40,262 nucleotides of DNA from Acidobacteriota bacterium (GCA_026707325.1 JAPOXA010000094.1:1-40262), one strand, 5' to 3'; numbered from the stretch's first letter, positions 1 to 10,676 are shown. Translations and numbers: made by a program. The notes: generated from the sequence alone by a model not told the origin.

Positions 1-3000
1 GTCGAAGCGTCCGTCCACGTCAACTCGACCGACGTCGAACCCGTGGCCGAAACCGCAACCCCCGTCGGCGCCGCCGGCGGCGGGTTCGCCGGAACTTCCG
101 TCACGCTGAGCGTGACGGCCCTGGTCGCGGTGAGCGGGGCGTCGCCGGGCTCGGAGGCGACGACGTTGAAGGCGTAGCTGGTCTTCTGCTCGTGGTTGAG
201 CACCGTGCCGGCGGCGAGGGAGATCTGGCCCGCCGAGCTGATCTCGAACGCCGAGGCGTCGGCGCCGGTGAGCGAGTAGGTCAGCGCCGCGCCCTCGGGG
301 TCGGTCGCGGTGACGGGCGAGCCAATGTCGCCGGTCGTCCCCTCGGGCACGCTGAGGGCGAGCGCCGCGGCGGACGTGAAGGCGGGCGCCTCGTTGACGT
401 TGGTGACGGTGACCGTGATGGACACCTCGCCCTCTATGCCGTCCTCGTCGGCGGCGGTGACGGTGACCTCGTAGGCGTTGTCCTCGTCGGCGTCCTGCGG
501 GTCCTCGTGGTCGCGGGCCACCATCTTCAGCACGCCGGTGCCGCTGGCGATCGTGAAGTCCGCGGCGTCGTCGCCGGACTTCGTCCAGGTCACCGCGCCG
601 GTGTGGCCGGTGGTGGCGGGCGTGGGGGAGGTCCAGGCCGCGTTCTCCGCCACGGAAGCGTCGGCGAGGCCGGAGACGGTCAGCGACTCCGCCACGTCCG
701 TGACGGCGAGCGTGACGGCCCTGGTCGCGGTGAGCGGGGCGTCGCCGGGCTCGGAGGCGACGACGTTGAAGGCGTAGCTGGTCTTCTGCTCGTGGTTGAG
801 CACCGTGCCGGCGGCGAGGGAGATCTGGCCCGCCGAGCTGATCTCGAACGCCGAGGCGTCGGCGCCGGTGAGCGAGTAGGTCAGCGCCGCGCCCTCGGGG
901 TCGGTCGCGGTGACGGGCGAGCCAATGTCGCCGGTCGTCCCCTCGGGCACGCTGAGGGCGAGCGCCGCGGCGGACGTGAAGGCGGGCGCCTCGTTGACGT
1001 TGGTGACGGTGACCGTGATGGACACCTCGCCCTCTATGCCGTCCTCGTCGGCGGCGGTGACGGTGACCTCGTAGGCGTTGTCCTCGTCGGCGTCCTGCGG
1101 GTCCTCGTGGTCGCGGGCCACCATCTTCAGCACGCCGGTGCCGCTGGCGATCGTGAAGTCCGCGGCGTCGTCGCCGGACTTCGTCCAGGTCACCGCGCCG
1201 GTGTGGCCGGTGGTGGCGGGCGTGGGGGAGGTCCAGGCCGCGTTCTCCGCCACGGAAGCGTCGGCGAGGCCGGAGACGGTCAGCGACTCCGCCACGTCCG
1301 TGACGGCGAGCGTGACGGGCGTGGAGTCGCCGTTGGCGTTGGTGGCGAGAACCCGGAACTCGTACTGGGTTCCGGCGGTGAGACCGCTCACGGTGGCCGA
1401 AACCGCGTCGGCGGGCGTCGTGGCGAAGGTCGTCCAGGCAGAGGCCGTATCCTCGCGGTACTGCACCTTGAAGCCCGTTTCGTGGGAGGCGTTGTCGGTC
1501 CAGGAAAGGGCCGCGCTCGTCGTGGAAGGCATGGCGACCGAGAGGCCGGTCGGCGCGGCCGGTGGCATCCGCATGATGACCGTGCCGCCGCGGGAGAGTC
1601 GGGAGGCGTCCGTGTCGGTCGACTGGAGGAAGGACGTGACCCGGAACTCATAGATCGCGCTCGGCGTCAGCCCGGTCACGACCGTAGACGTCGCGTCGGC
1701 GGCGACGTCGGAAGACGACCAGGCGCCCGGGGACTGGCCAGCGGTTCGTCTCCGGCGTTCCACGCGGAAGCCGCCTTCGTTGGCCGAGTTGTCCCTCCAG
1801 CTCACGTTGGCGCTCGTGGACCCGGCGCCGCTCGCGGCGACGTTCTGGGGTATGGCGGGTCGCGGAAAGGAGCCAACGGTCGCGATGTTGCTGGGGCTCG
1901 AGCTTCTGGTGGAGCTGATGAAGGCGTACACCGCGAAGAAGTAGTTCTGGCCGGTGAGTCCCGTGTCCGTCGAGGTGGCGTTTTGGGGCGGGCTCTTCAG
2001 GTAGGACCAGGTGTCGCCGTCGGCGTCGCCGGTTTCCTGGTAGTAGACGTCGAACTCGACCTCGTCGTCCGAGTTGTCTTGCCATTCGAGAAGCCAGCTC
2101 CCGGAACTTCTCCGGGCGGTCAGGTTCGACGGGGCCGACGGGCCCGTTCGTCGACTCGCCGCGTCGCTCGCGGCCGACCCGTTCGCGTTCCGGGCGAGGA
2201 CCCGGAAATCGTAGTCGGTGCTGCCGGCCAGGTTGCCCACGGTCCAGGAAGTCCAGCCGACCTCGGTCGTCGCGACGGCGGCCCAGGATCCTCCGCTCTC
2301 GCGATACTCGATGTCGAAGCCGGTCTCGTCGTCCGAGTTGTCGGTCCACGAGAGGCCCACGCTGGTCGAGTTCGCGCTCGTCGTCGTCAGCCCGGACGGC
2401 GCCCTGGGCGGACCGGGAGTGCTGGCCGTGGCCACGTTGCCCGGCGACGACAGGCCGTTCGACGAGTGCTTCGCGAGAACGCGGAAGGCGTAGTCCGTTG
2501 CGGCCGCCAATCCGGTGACCGTCGTGGACGTGGCGTCCGCCGCGGCTTCGTCGCCGAACGTCGTCCAGGCGCTTGCCGTCGCCAGCTTGTACTGGATCAC
2601 GAAGCCGGTCTCGTCCGACGACTCGTCCTTCCAGGAAAGAGCGACGCTGGTGGCGCTGGCGGCGGTGGCCGTCAGCCCGGTCGGCGGAGGAGGAGGCATC
2701 GTTCGCGACACGGTCGAACTGGGGGTCGAGCCGTTGGAGTTTCTGGCCGCCACCCGGAACTGGTACGTCGTGCTCGCCGTCAGGCCGGTGACGGTCGCGG
2801 ACCGGGCGTTCCTCGGCGCGGTCGCCGTCGCCCACGCGGTCGAGAGGGTCCGGTACTGGAGATCGAAGCCGGTCTCGTCGGTGGAGTTGTCGGTCCAGGT
2901 CACGGTCGCGGTGGTGGACCCGGTCGGAGTGACGGAGACGCCGGAGGGCGCTGCCGGCGGGTCGCTGGTTCCTCCAGTCGAGACGATGTTGGAGGGCGTC

Positions 3001-6000
3001 GAGTCGCCGTTGGCGTTGGTGGCGATGACGCGGAACTCGTAGGCGGTTCCGGCCGCGAGTCCGCTCACCGTCGCCGAGGTCGCGTCGGACGGCGCGGGCG
3101 AGACTGCGGTCCAGGTCGCCGACGATCCCGCGCGGTACTGCACCTTGAAGCCCGTTTCGTGGGAGGCGTTGTCGGTCCAGGAAAGGGCCGCGCTCGTCGT
3201 GGAAGGCATGGCGACCGAGAGGCCGGTCGGCGCGGCCGGTGGCATCCGCATGATGACCGTGCCGCCGCGGGAGAGTCGGGAGGCGTCCGTGTCGGTCGAC
3301 TGGAGGAAGGACGTGACCCGGAACTCATAGATCGCGCTCGGCGTCAGCCCGGTCACGACCGTAGACGTCGCGTCGGCGGCGACGTCGGAAGACGACCAGG
3401 CGCCCGGGGACTGGCCAGCGGTTCGTCTCCGGCGTTCCACGCGGAAGCCGCCTTCGTTGGCCGAGTTGTCCCTCCAGCTCACGTTGGCGCTCGTGGACCC
3501 GGCGCCGCTCGCGGCGACGTTCTGGGGTATGGCGGGTCGCGGAAAGGAGCCAACGGTCGCGATGTTGCTGGGGCTCGAGCTTCTGGTGGAGCTGATGAAG
3601 GCGTACACCGCGAAGAAGTAGTTCTGGCCGGTGAGTCCCGTGTCCGTCGAGGTGGCGTTTTGGGGCGGGCTCTTCAGGTAGGACCAGGTGTCGCCGTCGG
3701 CGTCGCCGGTTTCCTGGTAGTAGACGTCGAACTCGACCTCGTCGTCCGAGTTGTCTTGCCACTCCAGAAGCCACTTCCCGGAGCTTCTCCGTGCGGTCAG
3801 GTTCGACGGCGCCGCCGGGCCGGTCCGTCGACTCGCCACGTTGCTCGCGGCCGACCCGCTCGGGTTCCGGGCCACGACCCGGAAGTCGTAATCGGTGCTG
3901 CTGGCGAGGTTGCCCACGGTCCAGGAGGTCCAGCCGGCCTCGGTCGTCGCGACGGCGGCCCAGGATCCTCCGCTCTCGCGGTACTCGACGTCGAAGCCCG
4001 TCTCGTCGTTCGAGTTGTCGGTCCACGAGAGGCCCACGCCGGTCGAGTTCGCGCTCGTCGTCGTCAGGCCGGAGGGAGCGGTCGGCGCGCCGAGCGACGA
4101 GAGCGACGCGACGTTGCTGGAGGCCGAGAGGGCCGCTCCGTTCTTCGCGAACACCCTGAACTCGTAGTCGACGCCGCTGGTCAGGCCGGTCACCGTGGCC
4201 GAGGTGGCGTTGGCGGCGGGTTCGGTCGGCCAGTTCGTCCACGACTGCTCGCCGACGACGCGGTACTGGACGAGAAAGCCCGTCTCGTCGGAGGAGTTGT
4301 CCGCCCAGGACAGGTCCACGCTGGTTGCGCTCGAGACGGTCACCTTCAACCCGCTCGGGGCCGCGGGGACCTTGGTGGAGACGGTTAGCGGGTCGCTCCG
4401 GGCCGTGCCGTGGGCGTTGGTCGCGCCGACGCGGAACGTGTAGGCCGTGCCGGCCGTCAGCCCCGTGATGGTGGCGGTCTCCGCGTTCGCCGGCAGGCCG
4501 GTGCTCGACCATGCGCCGGCGCCCGCTCGGTGCTGAACCTCGTAGCCGGTCTCGACGATGGCGTTGTCGGTCCACGTCAGGCGGACCCGGTTGGAGTCCA
4601 GGGCGGCGCCGGCGAGGCCGCTCGGCGCGGTGGGCGGTCCGTCCCCCGGGGTCCGCGCGGACCACACGTTGCTGACGTTGGCGCCGTGCGCGTTCTTCGC
4701 GGCGACGCGAAACGCGAGGCGCGTCGCCTTCGGGAGGCCGATGAGGGTCGTGGAGGTCGTATTCGCCGCGAGCGTGGCCCCGATCTTCGCGTCGTCGGCC
4801 CAGGACTCCAGCCAAGTCCGGTACTGCACCTCGAACGAGTCTTCCGCCGACGAGTTGTCCTTCCAGGTCAGGCTGATCTCGACGGTGGCGCCGTCGAGCG
4901 CGGCGGCGCCGGTGAGTTCGGACGGCGGGGCGGGAGGCAGGTAGTCGCTCATTTGGGCGGCGGAGCCCACGGTCTGCCGGAGCGCGCGTTCGTTCTCCCG
5001 CTGGTCCTGGATGCCGAGGTTCCAACCGTTCGGCGTCACCCGCACGGTGGAGAACCAGGGTTCGCGGACGTAGTTGTTCGTGCCGTAGCTCATGATCGTC
5101 GCGATGTCCGGGTTCGGGCCGGTGTCGGTGTGGCCGAAGGCGTAGGGATACACGGCCTGGGCGGCCGTCAGGGCGCCCCCCCCTTCGGGGTCGTGGTTGC
5201 CTCCGAGAACGTGGCCGATCTCGTGCGCGAAAACGGAGTTCGCGCTGCGGTTGGAGTCGTCGCAGGCGAGGTTCGCGAACCCGAAGGCCCACGGCGACAT
5301 CGTCTCGGCGGTGTGATCCTTGGACCGGAGGTAGGCGGCGCCGCAGCGGGCCCAGTTCGAATTGTCGTAGGTGAAGAGAATCACCACGTCCGCCTCGTGC
5401 GTCTCGCGAAGCAGCTTGACCGCCGCGTGCTCGTTGATGGGGTCGAGCCAGTCCCTGCCGCTCCTTGCCGCGGTGGACAGCTCCGGCGGCGCCGGGGCCG
5501 CGTGAGCGAGATGAAGCGTCGCGCCCAGGTTGCCGTTCCGATAGACGGAGTTCGTGTAGTCGACGGCGGCCTGAACGGCGGCGGCGTCCGAGACGGTCCA
5601 GTAGTTCGAAGCGTCCGCGTTGTACAGGACGAGCACATCGAGCCGGTGTGTCGGATCGGAGGTCTGCCGGACCGCGATGCCGGCGGGAGCGCGGTCGTTC
5701 GAGGGGCGCCCCTCTTCGGCCGGTGGCGGGCCTCGCGCGCCGGGTTCCCGGGGCGGTGCCCGCGCTTCGCACTCCCGCAACGCGGCGACCTGGGCTTGAG
5801 GGCCGCCTTCGGTGACCGTTCCGGCCTCCCCGCGGGCGGTCAGCTCGAACTTGAAACGGCCCGATTCGCCGTAGACGCCGATCAGTTGGTCGTCATGGAG
5901 CGTGAACAGGACGGTCTCATGGGTCTCGCCCGCGATGCGGCCGGCCCAGAGCGCGTCGCCGCGGCCGCGATCCTCGAACACCGAGCGCTCCGCCTCCAGG

Positions 6001-6296
6001 ACGCGGCCGTCCGGCGTCGGAAGCTCCAGCGAAGGCGGACCGCTACGAAGAAGGTCGAGGTCGACCACTACGTCGAACCGTCGCCCGAACGCTTCCGGGA
6101 CATCCGACGTCGTTGCCGCCGCCGCGCGGCGGCTGGCGAGAGAATCCTGGAATCGGACGAGGAATTGGCCGAGCAACTCCGCCGGAACGAAGCCGGTCAG
6201 GAGGGCTGCGGCGATTGCAGGGGACGCGGTGCTGCCGGGGAAGGAGGGTCTCCGCCGTCCGCTCTCGCTTCGCGAGCCGCGCGAACCGTTCCGCAT
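1..6296 (-). CDS. Secreted giant reprolysin-like metalloprotease with FN3 and cadherin-like repeats (3' end off window)
   Basis: The reading frame is open from the ATG at 6296 to the left edge: 2098 full codons with no stop, C-terminus missing. After a basic N-terminus and a hydrophobic stretch (about residues 25-42, possible signal peptide) comes a propeptide-like region, then a metzincin zinc site HEIGHVLGGNHD at residues 358-369 and the Met-turn IMSYG around M402. This is the reprolysin/M12B-type pattern. From about residue 450 to 1660 follow 13 fibronectin type III domains, recognisable by repeated W-x-D-N-S and G-L-T-x-x-x-x-Y-x-F-R-V motifs. Residues 1660-2060 hold two copies of a 200-residue module, each made of two cadherin-like domains (motifs such as VTATDPEG and DEDNAYEVTVTA). 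A further FN3 starts at the window edge. It is probably an extracellular or surface protease/adhesin. Substrate is unknown. The start lacks a clear Shine-Dalgarno sequence, so the exact N-terminus is less certain than the rest. Confidence 0.9.
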   Translation of the reverse strand, partial: MRNGSRGSRSESGRRRPSFPGSTASPAIAAALLTGFVPAELLGQFLVRFQDSLASRRAAAATTSDVPEAFGRRFDVVVDLDLLRSGPPSLELPTPDGRVLEAERSVFEDRGRGDALWAGRIAGETHETVLFTLHDDQLIGVYGESGRFKFELTARGEAGTVTEGGPQAQVAALRECEARAPPREPGARGPPPAEEGRPSNDRAPAGIAVRQTSDPTHRLDVLVLYNADASNYWTVSDAAAVQAAVDYTNSVYRNGNLGATLHLAHAAPAPPELSTAARSGRDWLDPINEHAAVKLLRETHEADVVILFTYDNSNWARCGAAYLRSKDHTAETMSPWAFGFANLACDDSNRSANSVFAHEIGHVLGGNHDPEGGGALTAAQAVYPYAFGHTDTGPNPDIATIMSYGTNNYVREPWFSTVRVTPNGWNLGIQDQRENERALRQTVGSAAQMSDYLPPAPPSELTGAAALDGATVEISLTWKDNSSAEDSFEVQYRTWLESWADDAKIGATLAANTTSTTLIGLPKATRLAFRVAAKNAHGANVSNVWSARTPGDGPPTAPSGLAGAALDSNRVRLTWTDNAIVETGYEVQHRAGAGAWSSTGLPANAETATITGLTAGTAYTFRVGATNAHGTARSDPLTVSTKVPAAPSGLKVTVSSATSVDLSWADNSSDETGFLVQYRVVGEQSWTNWPTEPAANATSATVTGLTSGVDYEFRVFAKNGAALSASSNVASLSSLGAPTAPSGLTTTSANSTGVGLSWTDNSNDETGFDVEYRESGGSWAAVATTEAGWTSWTVGNLASSTDYDFRVVARNPSGSAASNVASRRTGPAAPSNLTARRSSGKWLLEWQDNSDDEVEFDVYYQETGDADGDTWSYLKSPPQNATSTDTGLTGQNYFFAVYAFISSTRSSSPSNIATVGSFPRPAIPQNVAASGAGSTSANVSWRDNSANEGGFRVERRRRTAGQSPGAWSSSDVAADATSTVVTGLTPSAIYEFRVTSFLQSTDTDASRLSRGGTVIMRMPPAAPTGLSVAMPSTTSAALSWTDNASHETGFKVQYRAGSSATWTAVSPAPSDATSATVSGLAAGTAYEFRVIATNANGDSTPSNIVSTGGTSDPPAAPSGVSVTPTGSTTATVTWTDNSTDETGFDLQYRTLSTAWATATAPRNARSATVTGLTASTTYQFRVAARNSNGSTPSSTVSRTMPPPPPTGLTATAASATSVALSWKDESSDETGFVIQYKLATASAWTTFGDEAAADATSTTVTGLAAATDYAFRVLAKHSSNGLSSPGNVATASTPGPPRAPSGLTTTSANSTSVGLSWTDNSDDETGFDIEYRESGGSWAAVATTEVGWTSWTVGNLAGSTDYDFRVLARNANGSAASDAASRRTGPSAPSNLTARRSSGSWLLEWQDNSDDEVEFDVYYQETGDADGDTWSYLKSPPQNATSTDTGLTGQNYFFAVYAFISSTRSSSPSNIATVGSFPRPAIPQNVAASGAGSTSANVSWRDNSANEGGFRVERRRRTAGQSPGAWSSSDVAADATSTVVTGLTPSAIYEFRVTSFLQSTDTDASRLSRGGTVIMRMPPAAPTGLSVAMPSTTSAALSWTDNASHETGFKVQYREDTASAWTTFATTPADAVSATVSGLTAGTQYEFRVLATNANGDSTPVTLAVTDVAESLTVSGLADASVAENAAWTSPTPATTGHTGAVTWTKSGDDAADFTIASGTGVLKMVARDHEDPQDADEDNAYEVTVTAADEDGIEGEVSITVTVTNVNEAPAFTSAAALALSVPEGTTGDIGSPVTATDPEGAALTYSLTGADASAFEISSAGQISLAAGTVLNHEQKTSYAFNVVASEPGDAPLTATRAVTLAVTDVAESLTVSGLADASVAENAAWTSPTPATTGHTGAVTWTKSGDDAADFTIASGTGVLKMVARDHEDPQDADEDNAYEVTVTAADEDGIEGEVSITVTVTNVNEAPAFTSAAALALSVPEGTTGDIGSPVTATDPEGAALTYSLTGADASAFEISSAGQISLAAGTVLNHEQKTSYAFNVVASEPGDAPLTATRAVTLSVTEVPANPPPAAPTGVAVSATGSTSVELTWTDAS
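108..1318 (-). repeat. Perfect 600-bp tandem duplication (cadherin-like module)
   Basis: Bases 108-707 and 708-1307 are identical line by line, and the identity runs on to 1318. Each copy encodes one 200-residue pair of cadherin-like domains in frame, so the repeat lengthens the protein without shifting it. Divergence begins sharply at 107/707 and 719/1319. Confidence 0.95.
1455..2084 (-). repeat. 630-bp perfect direct repeat, copy A (FN3 region)
   Basis: This block is identical over 630 bases to 3132-3761 (offset 1677). It covers the end of one FN3 domain, a full second FN3 and most of a third. Outside the block the flanking FN3 domains of the two copies are clearly related but diverged, so the perfect tract is a homogenised part of a larger 1.7-kb duplication. 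Confidence 0.95.
3132..3761 (-). repeat. 630-bp perfect direct repeat, copy B (FN3 region)
   Basis: Partner of 1455-2084. Identity ends at the ...ttgcca/ctcc versus ...ttgcca/ttcg boundary. The copies are separated by 1047 bases of non-identical FN3 coding sequence, so this is not a simple tandem repeat. Confidence 0.95.
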
Positions 6297-6603
6297 GAGT
6301 GTCTCTGGTCGAATGGAGTTCGACTGCGTCCCCGAAACGACGTGTCGGCGTTCCCTCAGGGGCGCGGCCTGCCCTCCGGAGGTGTGCCGGAGCCGGCCGC
6401 TACCGCCCGGAAAGGGCGCGTAGCCGCCGGCCGTGAACCCGCTCCGACACCGGGGAGCGCTCGTCCCCGCTCGTTGCGGGGCTCACGGAACCGGGAATCC
6501 GGTGCGAACCGCAAACGATCAGAGTATGCAGCCCCGCCCCTGGCAAGGCAAGACCGGAGGCCGGCGGGGACGCCGCCGAGGCCGGCCGCCGCCGCGCAAC
6601 CTC
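6297..6603. other. Intergenic region between prfC and the metalloprotease gene
   Basis: No convincing gene is seen. The region is GC-rich and should hold the end of the prfC transcript and the promoter of the metalloprotease gene. A small hairpin at 6465-6481 (ccccgc, 5-nt loop, gcgggg) has no T-run after it on either strand, so it is a weak terminator candidate only. No clear -10/-35 pair is visible on the minus strand. Confidence 0.5.
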
Positions 6604-8193
<1,590 letters not shown>

Positions 8194-8219
8194 GGCGGGA
8201 GTCCCTGGCGGCGCGGGAG

Positions 8220-8227
8220 TCTATAGT
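8220..8227. promoter_or_regulatory. Overlapping divergent -10 elements between prfC and the dehydrogenase pair
   Basis: The octamer tctatagt reads TATAGT on the plus strand (8222-8227) and TATAGA on the minus strand (8225-8220). It is an AT-rich island in a very GC-rich 100-bp spacer between divergent starts. Neither direction has a clear -35 at 17 bp, so the call rests on the -10 match and position. Confidence 0.4.
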
Positions 8228-8293
8228 CGGGCGCCGTGCAAGAATGCGCGGCCGTTCCGTCTGGTCCAGATACCGGTCTCCCGAGGTAACCGC

Positions 8294-9481
8294 ATGAGTG
8301 ATCTGTCAGCATTTCGAGAAGAGGCCCGAACCTGGGTGGAGGCGAACGCGCCGGAGTTCCTGCGCGGCAAGGCCTCGGACCCGAACGCCTGGGCCGCCGG
8401 CGGCCGCAAGGCGCCCTTCATCTATCCGGAGAGCCGCGACTGGCTGCTCGCCGCGGCCGATCGGGGATTCTCGGTGCCGACCTGGCCCACGGAGTACGGC
8501 GGCGCCGGCCTCTCCCGGGACGAGGCGCTCGTGCTGCACGAGGAGATTGGCCGCCTCGCGCTGCCGATGCCGCTCACGGGCTTCGGCTACAGCATGATCG
8601 GGCCGACGCTTCTCGATCACGGCACGGAGGCGCAGCGGGCGGAACACCTGCCGAAGATCGCGCGCGGCGAGATCCGCTGGTGCCAGGGCTACTCCGAGCC
8701 GAACGCCGGCTCCGACCTGGCGTCGCTCGCCACATCGGCGGTGCGGGACGGGGACTTCTACGTGATCAACGGCCAGAAGATCTGGACGTCCGGCGCGGAC
8801 CAGGCCGACTGGATCTTCATGCTGGTGCGCACGAACCCGGACGTCAAGAAGCAGCGCGGGATCACCTTCATCCTGGTCGACATGGAGTCGCCCGGCGTGG
8901 AAGTGAGGCCGATCCGGCTGATCAGCGGCGCTTCGCCGTTCTGCGAGACCTTCTTCCACAACGTGCGGACGCCGGTGCACCAGGTCATCGGTGAGGTGAA
9001 CAGCGGCTGGACGGTGGCCAAGGCGCTGCTCGGCCACGAGCGCACCTCGATCGGCGGCATGGGGCGCGGCGGCGCCAGAGCTTCGCTGCCAGGTCTTGCG
9101 CGCGACTACGTCGGCGTCGACGAGAACGGCCGGATCGACGACCCCGCGATTCGGGAACGCGTGACCCAGTGCGAGATGGACGCGATGTCCTACGGGTTGA
9201 CGATCAAACGGCACGGCGACGGGCTGGAGGCGGGCCACAAGCCCGGCCCCGAGAGCTCGATGTTCAAGTACTACGGGACGGAGCTCAACATGCGCCGCGA
9301 GGAGTTGATGCTCTCGATCCGGGGCCCCCAGGCGCTGGGCTGGGAAGGTGAGGGCTTCGAGCCGGCGGAACTCAACCAGACCCGCACCTGGCTTCGGTCG
9401 CGGGCGAACAGCATCGAGGGCGGGACGTCGGAGATCCAGTTGAACATCATCGCCAAGCGCGTGCTGGGGTTGCCGGACTGA
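8294..9481 (+). CDS. Acyl-CoA dehydrogenase, large/catalytic subunit of a pair
   Basis: A 395-residue FAD flavoenzyme catalysing alpha,beta-dehydrogenation of an acyl-CoA thioester. Signature stretches are visible: the FAD/substrate motif GYSEPNAGSD, the KIWTSGA segment typical of the middle beta domain, and the C-terminal SIEGGTSEIQ in which E375 sits where the catalytic base lies in medium-chain-type enzymes. The ATG at 8294 is preceded by GAGG and fits the family N-terminus; longer upstream starts would run through the prfC promoter region. The stop overlaps the next gene by one base. Overlapping dissimilar dehydrogenase genes are known in heteromeric alpha2beta2 enzymes of steroid side-chain breakdown (FadE26/FadE27 type). 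A similar heteromer is inferred here; the substrate cannot be read. Confidence 0.92.
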   Translation: MSDLSAFREEARTWVEANAPEFLRGKASDPNAWAAGGRKAPFIYPESRDWLLAAADRGFSVPTWPTEYGGAGLSRDEALVLHEEIGRLALPMPLTGFGYSMIGPTLLDHGTEAQRAEHLPKIARGEIRWCQGYSEPNAGSDLASLATSAVRDGDFYVINGQKIWTSGADQADWIFMLVRTNPDVKKQRGITFILVDMESPGVEVRPIRLISGASPFCETFFHNVRTPVHQVIGEVNSGWTVAKALLGHERTSIGGMGRGGARASLPGLARDYVGVDENGRIDDPAIRERVTQCEMDAMSYGLTIKRHGDGLEAGHKPGPESSMFKYYGTELNMRREELMLSIRGPQALGWEGEGFEPAELNQTRTWLRSRANSIEGGTSEIQLNIIAKRVLGLPD

Positions 9482-10617
9482 TGGCTTCGCTGGTCCTCAC
9501 CGCTCCCCAGGAGATGCTGGCCCGGACCGCGGCCGAGCTCGTTTCGAAGCACGGCGGAGTCGACCGCCAGCGCCGGCTCCGCGACGAGGGCGCCGAACTC
9601 GGTTACAGCCCCGAGGTCTGGGCCGAGATGGCGGATCTCGGCTGGCTCGGCATTCCCCTGTCGGAGGAGCACGGTGGCCTCGGCATGGGCATGGCCGAGA
9701 CCGTGCTCATCACGGAGGCGATGGGCCGCGGTCTGGCGCCCGAACCGTTCGTGTCGGCGGTCGTCTTCGCCGGCGGGCTGCTGGCGGACGCCGGCAGCGC
9801 GGAGCAGCGGGCCGCGTGGCTGCCGCCCTTGATCGACGGGGAGAAGCGCCTGGCGCCGGCGCTGCTTGAGGCGGGAAGCAGGTACGGACTCGACCGGGTC
9901 GAGACGCAGGCGCGGACGAACGGCGACGGCTGGTCCCTCTCGGGCGAGAAGGTCCAGGTAGTCGGCGGCGTCGGCGCCGACGGCTTCCTGATCGCCGCCC
10001 GAACGGAGTACGGCGACAACGGTCTGACGCTCTTCCTCGTGCCGGCGGAGGCGAACGGTCTCGAGGTGGTGGCTCAAGGCCGGGTCGACTCTCGCAACTC
10101 GGCGATTGTCCGGCTGAGCGCCGTTCACGTGGCGGCCGGCGCCGTCCTGGGCGCCGTCGGCGGCGGCCTGGAACCGCTCGGCCGGGCCGTGGACCGGGCC
10201 ACGGTGGCCGTCTGCGGCGAGATGCTCGGGCTGATGACGGAGGCCTTCGAGCGGACGATCGAGTACCTCAAGTCTCGCAGCCAGTTCGGCGTCCTGATCG
10301 GCACCTTCCAGGCGCTCAAGCACCGGGCCGCGAGGATGTTCGTCGAGATCGAGCTCTCGCGTTCCACCGTCATGGCCGCGGCCCGGGCGCTCGACGAGGG
10401 CAGCGACGACGCGGAACTCCAGGTCTCGAACGCGAAGGCGCGCTGCTCGGACGCCCTGATCCTGGTCACGAACGAGGCCCTGCAGATGCATGGCGGCATC
10501 GGCATGACCGATGAGCATGACATCGGCCTGTTCATGAAGCGGGCCCGGGCGCTCGAGTTCGCCTTCGGTGACGCAGCCTTCCACCGCCAGCGCTTCGCTC
10601 GCCTGCGCGGCTTCTGA
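9481..10617 (+). CDS. Acyl-CoA dehydrogenase, second subunit
   Basis: A 378-residue member of the acyl-CoA dehydrogenase fold. The central motif SRSQFGVLIGTFQALKH and the C-terminal MHGGIGMTDEHDIG are clear. Where the upstream gene has E-G-G-T-S-E-I-Q, this protein ends with a stretch around A-F-G-D-A-A-F-H, so the usual C-terminal Glu region is not conserved. Its ATG shares a base with the preceding TGA (TGATG), which favours coupled translation and a fixed subunit ratio. The most economical reading is the partner subunit of a heteromeric dehydrogenase; an independent enzyme is possible. Confidence 0.9.
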   Translation: MASLVLTAPQEMLARTAAELVSKHGGVDRQRRLRDEGAELGYSPEVWAEMADLGWLGIPLSEEHGGLGMGMAETVLITEAMGRGLAPEPFVSAVVFAGGLLADAGSAEQRAAWLPPLIDGEKRLAPALLEAGSRYGLDRVETQARTNGDGWSLSGEKVQVVGGVGADGFLIAARTEYGDNGLTLFLVPAEANGLEVVAQGRVDSRNSAIVRLSAVHVAAGAVLGAVGGGLEPLGRAVDRATVAVCGEMLGLMTEAFERTIEYLKSRSQFGVLIGTFQALKHRAARMFVEIELSRSTVMAAARALDEGSDDAELQVSNAKARCSDALILVTNEALQMHGGIGMTDEHDIGLFMKRARALEFAFGDAAFHRQRFARLRGF

Positions 10618-10676
10618 TCGGTGCCCGCTTTCAGAGCCAGTTCGTATCTCCGGCTTGGAGAGCGCGCTTGCTACCG

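Noticed and set aside
192..4388. A 1398-codon open frame on the plus strand
   Set aside because: It is antisense to the FN3/cadherin frame. The opposite strand reads clear FN3 and cadherin motifs without a stop, while this frame gives low-complexity Arg/Gly/Val sequence caused by GC-rich repeated codons.
3325..5772. A long minus-strand frame of 815 codons over the protease gene
   Set aside because: Same strand but wrong frame: it lacks the HExxH and FN3 motifs and is Arg-rich. The true frame includes both and continues to the window edge.
6465..6481. GC hairpin as a terminator for prfC
   Set aside because: Only six pairs and no T-run on either strand.
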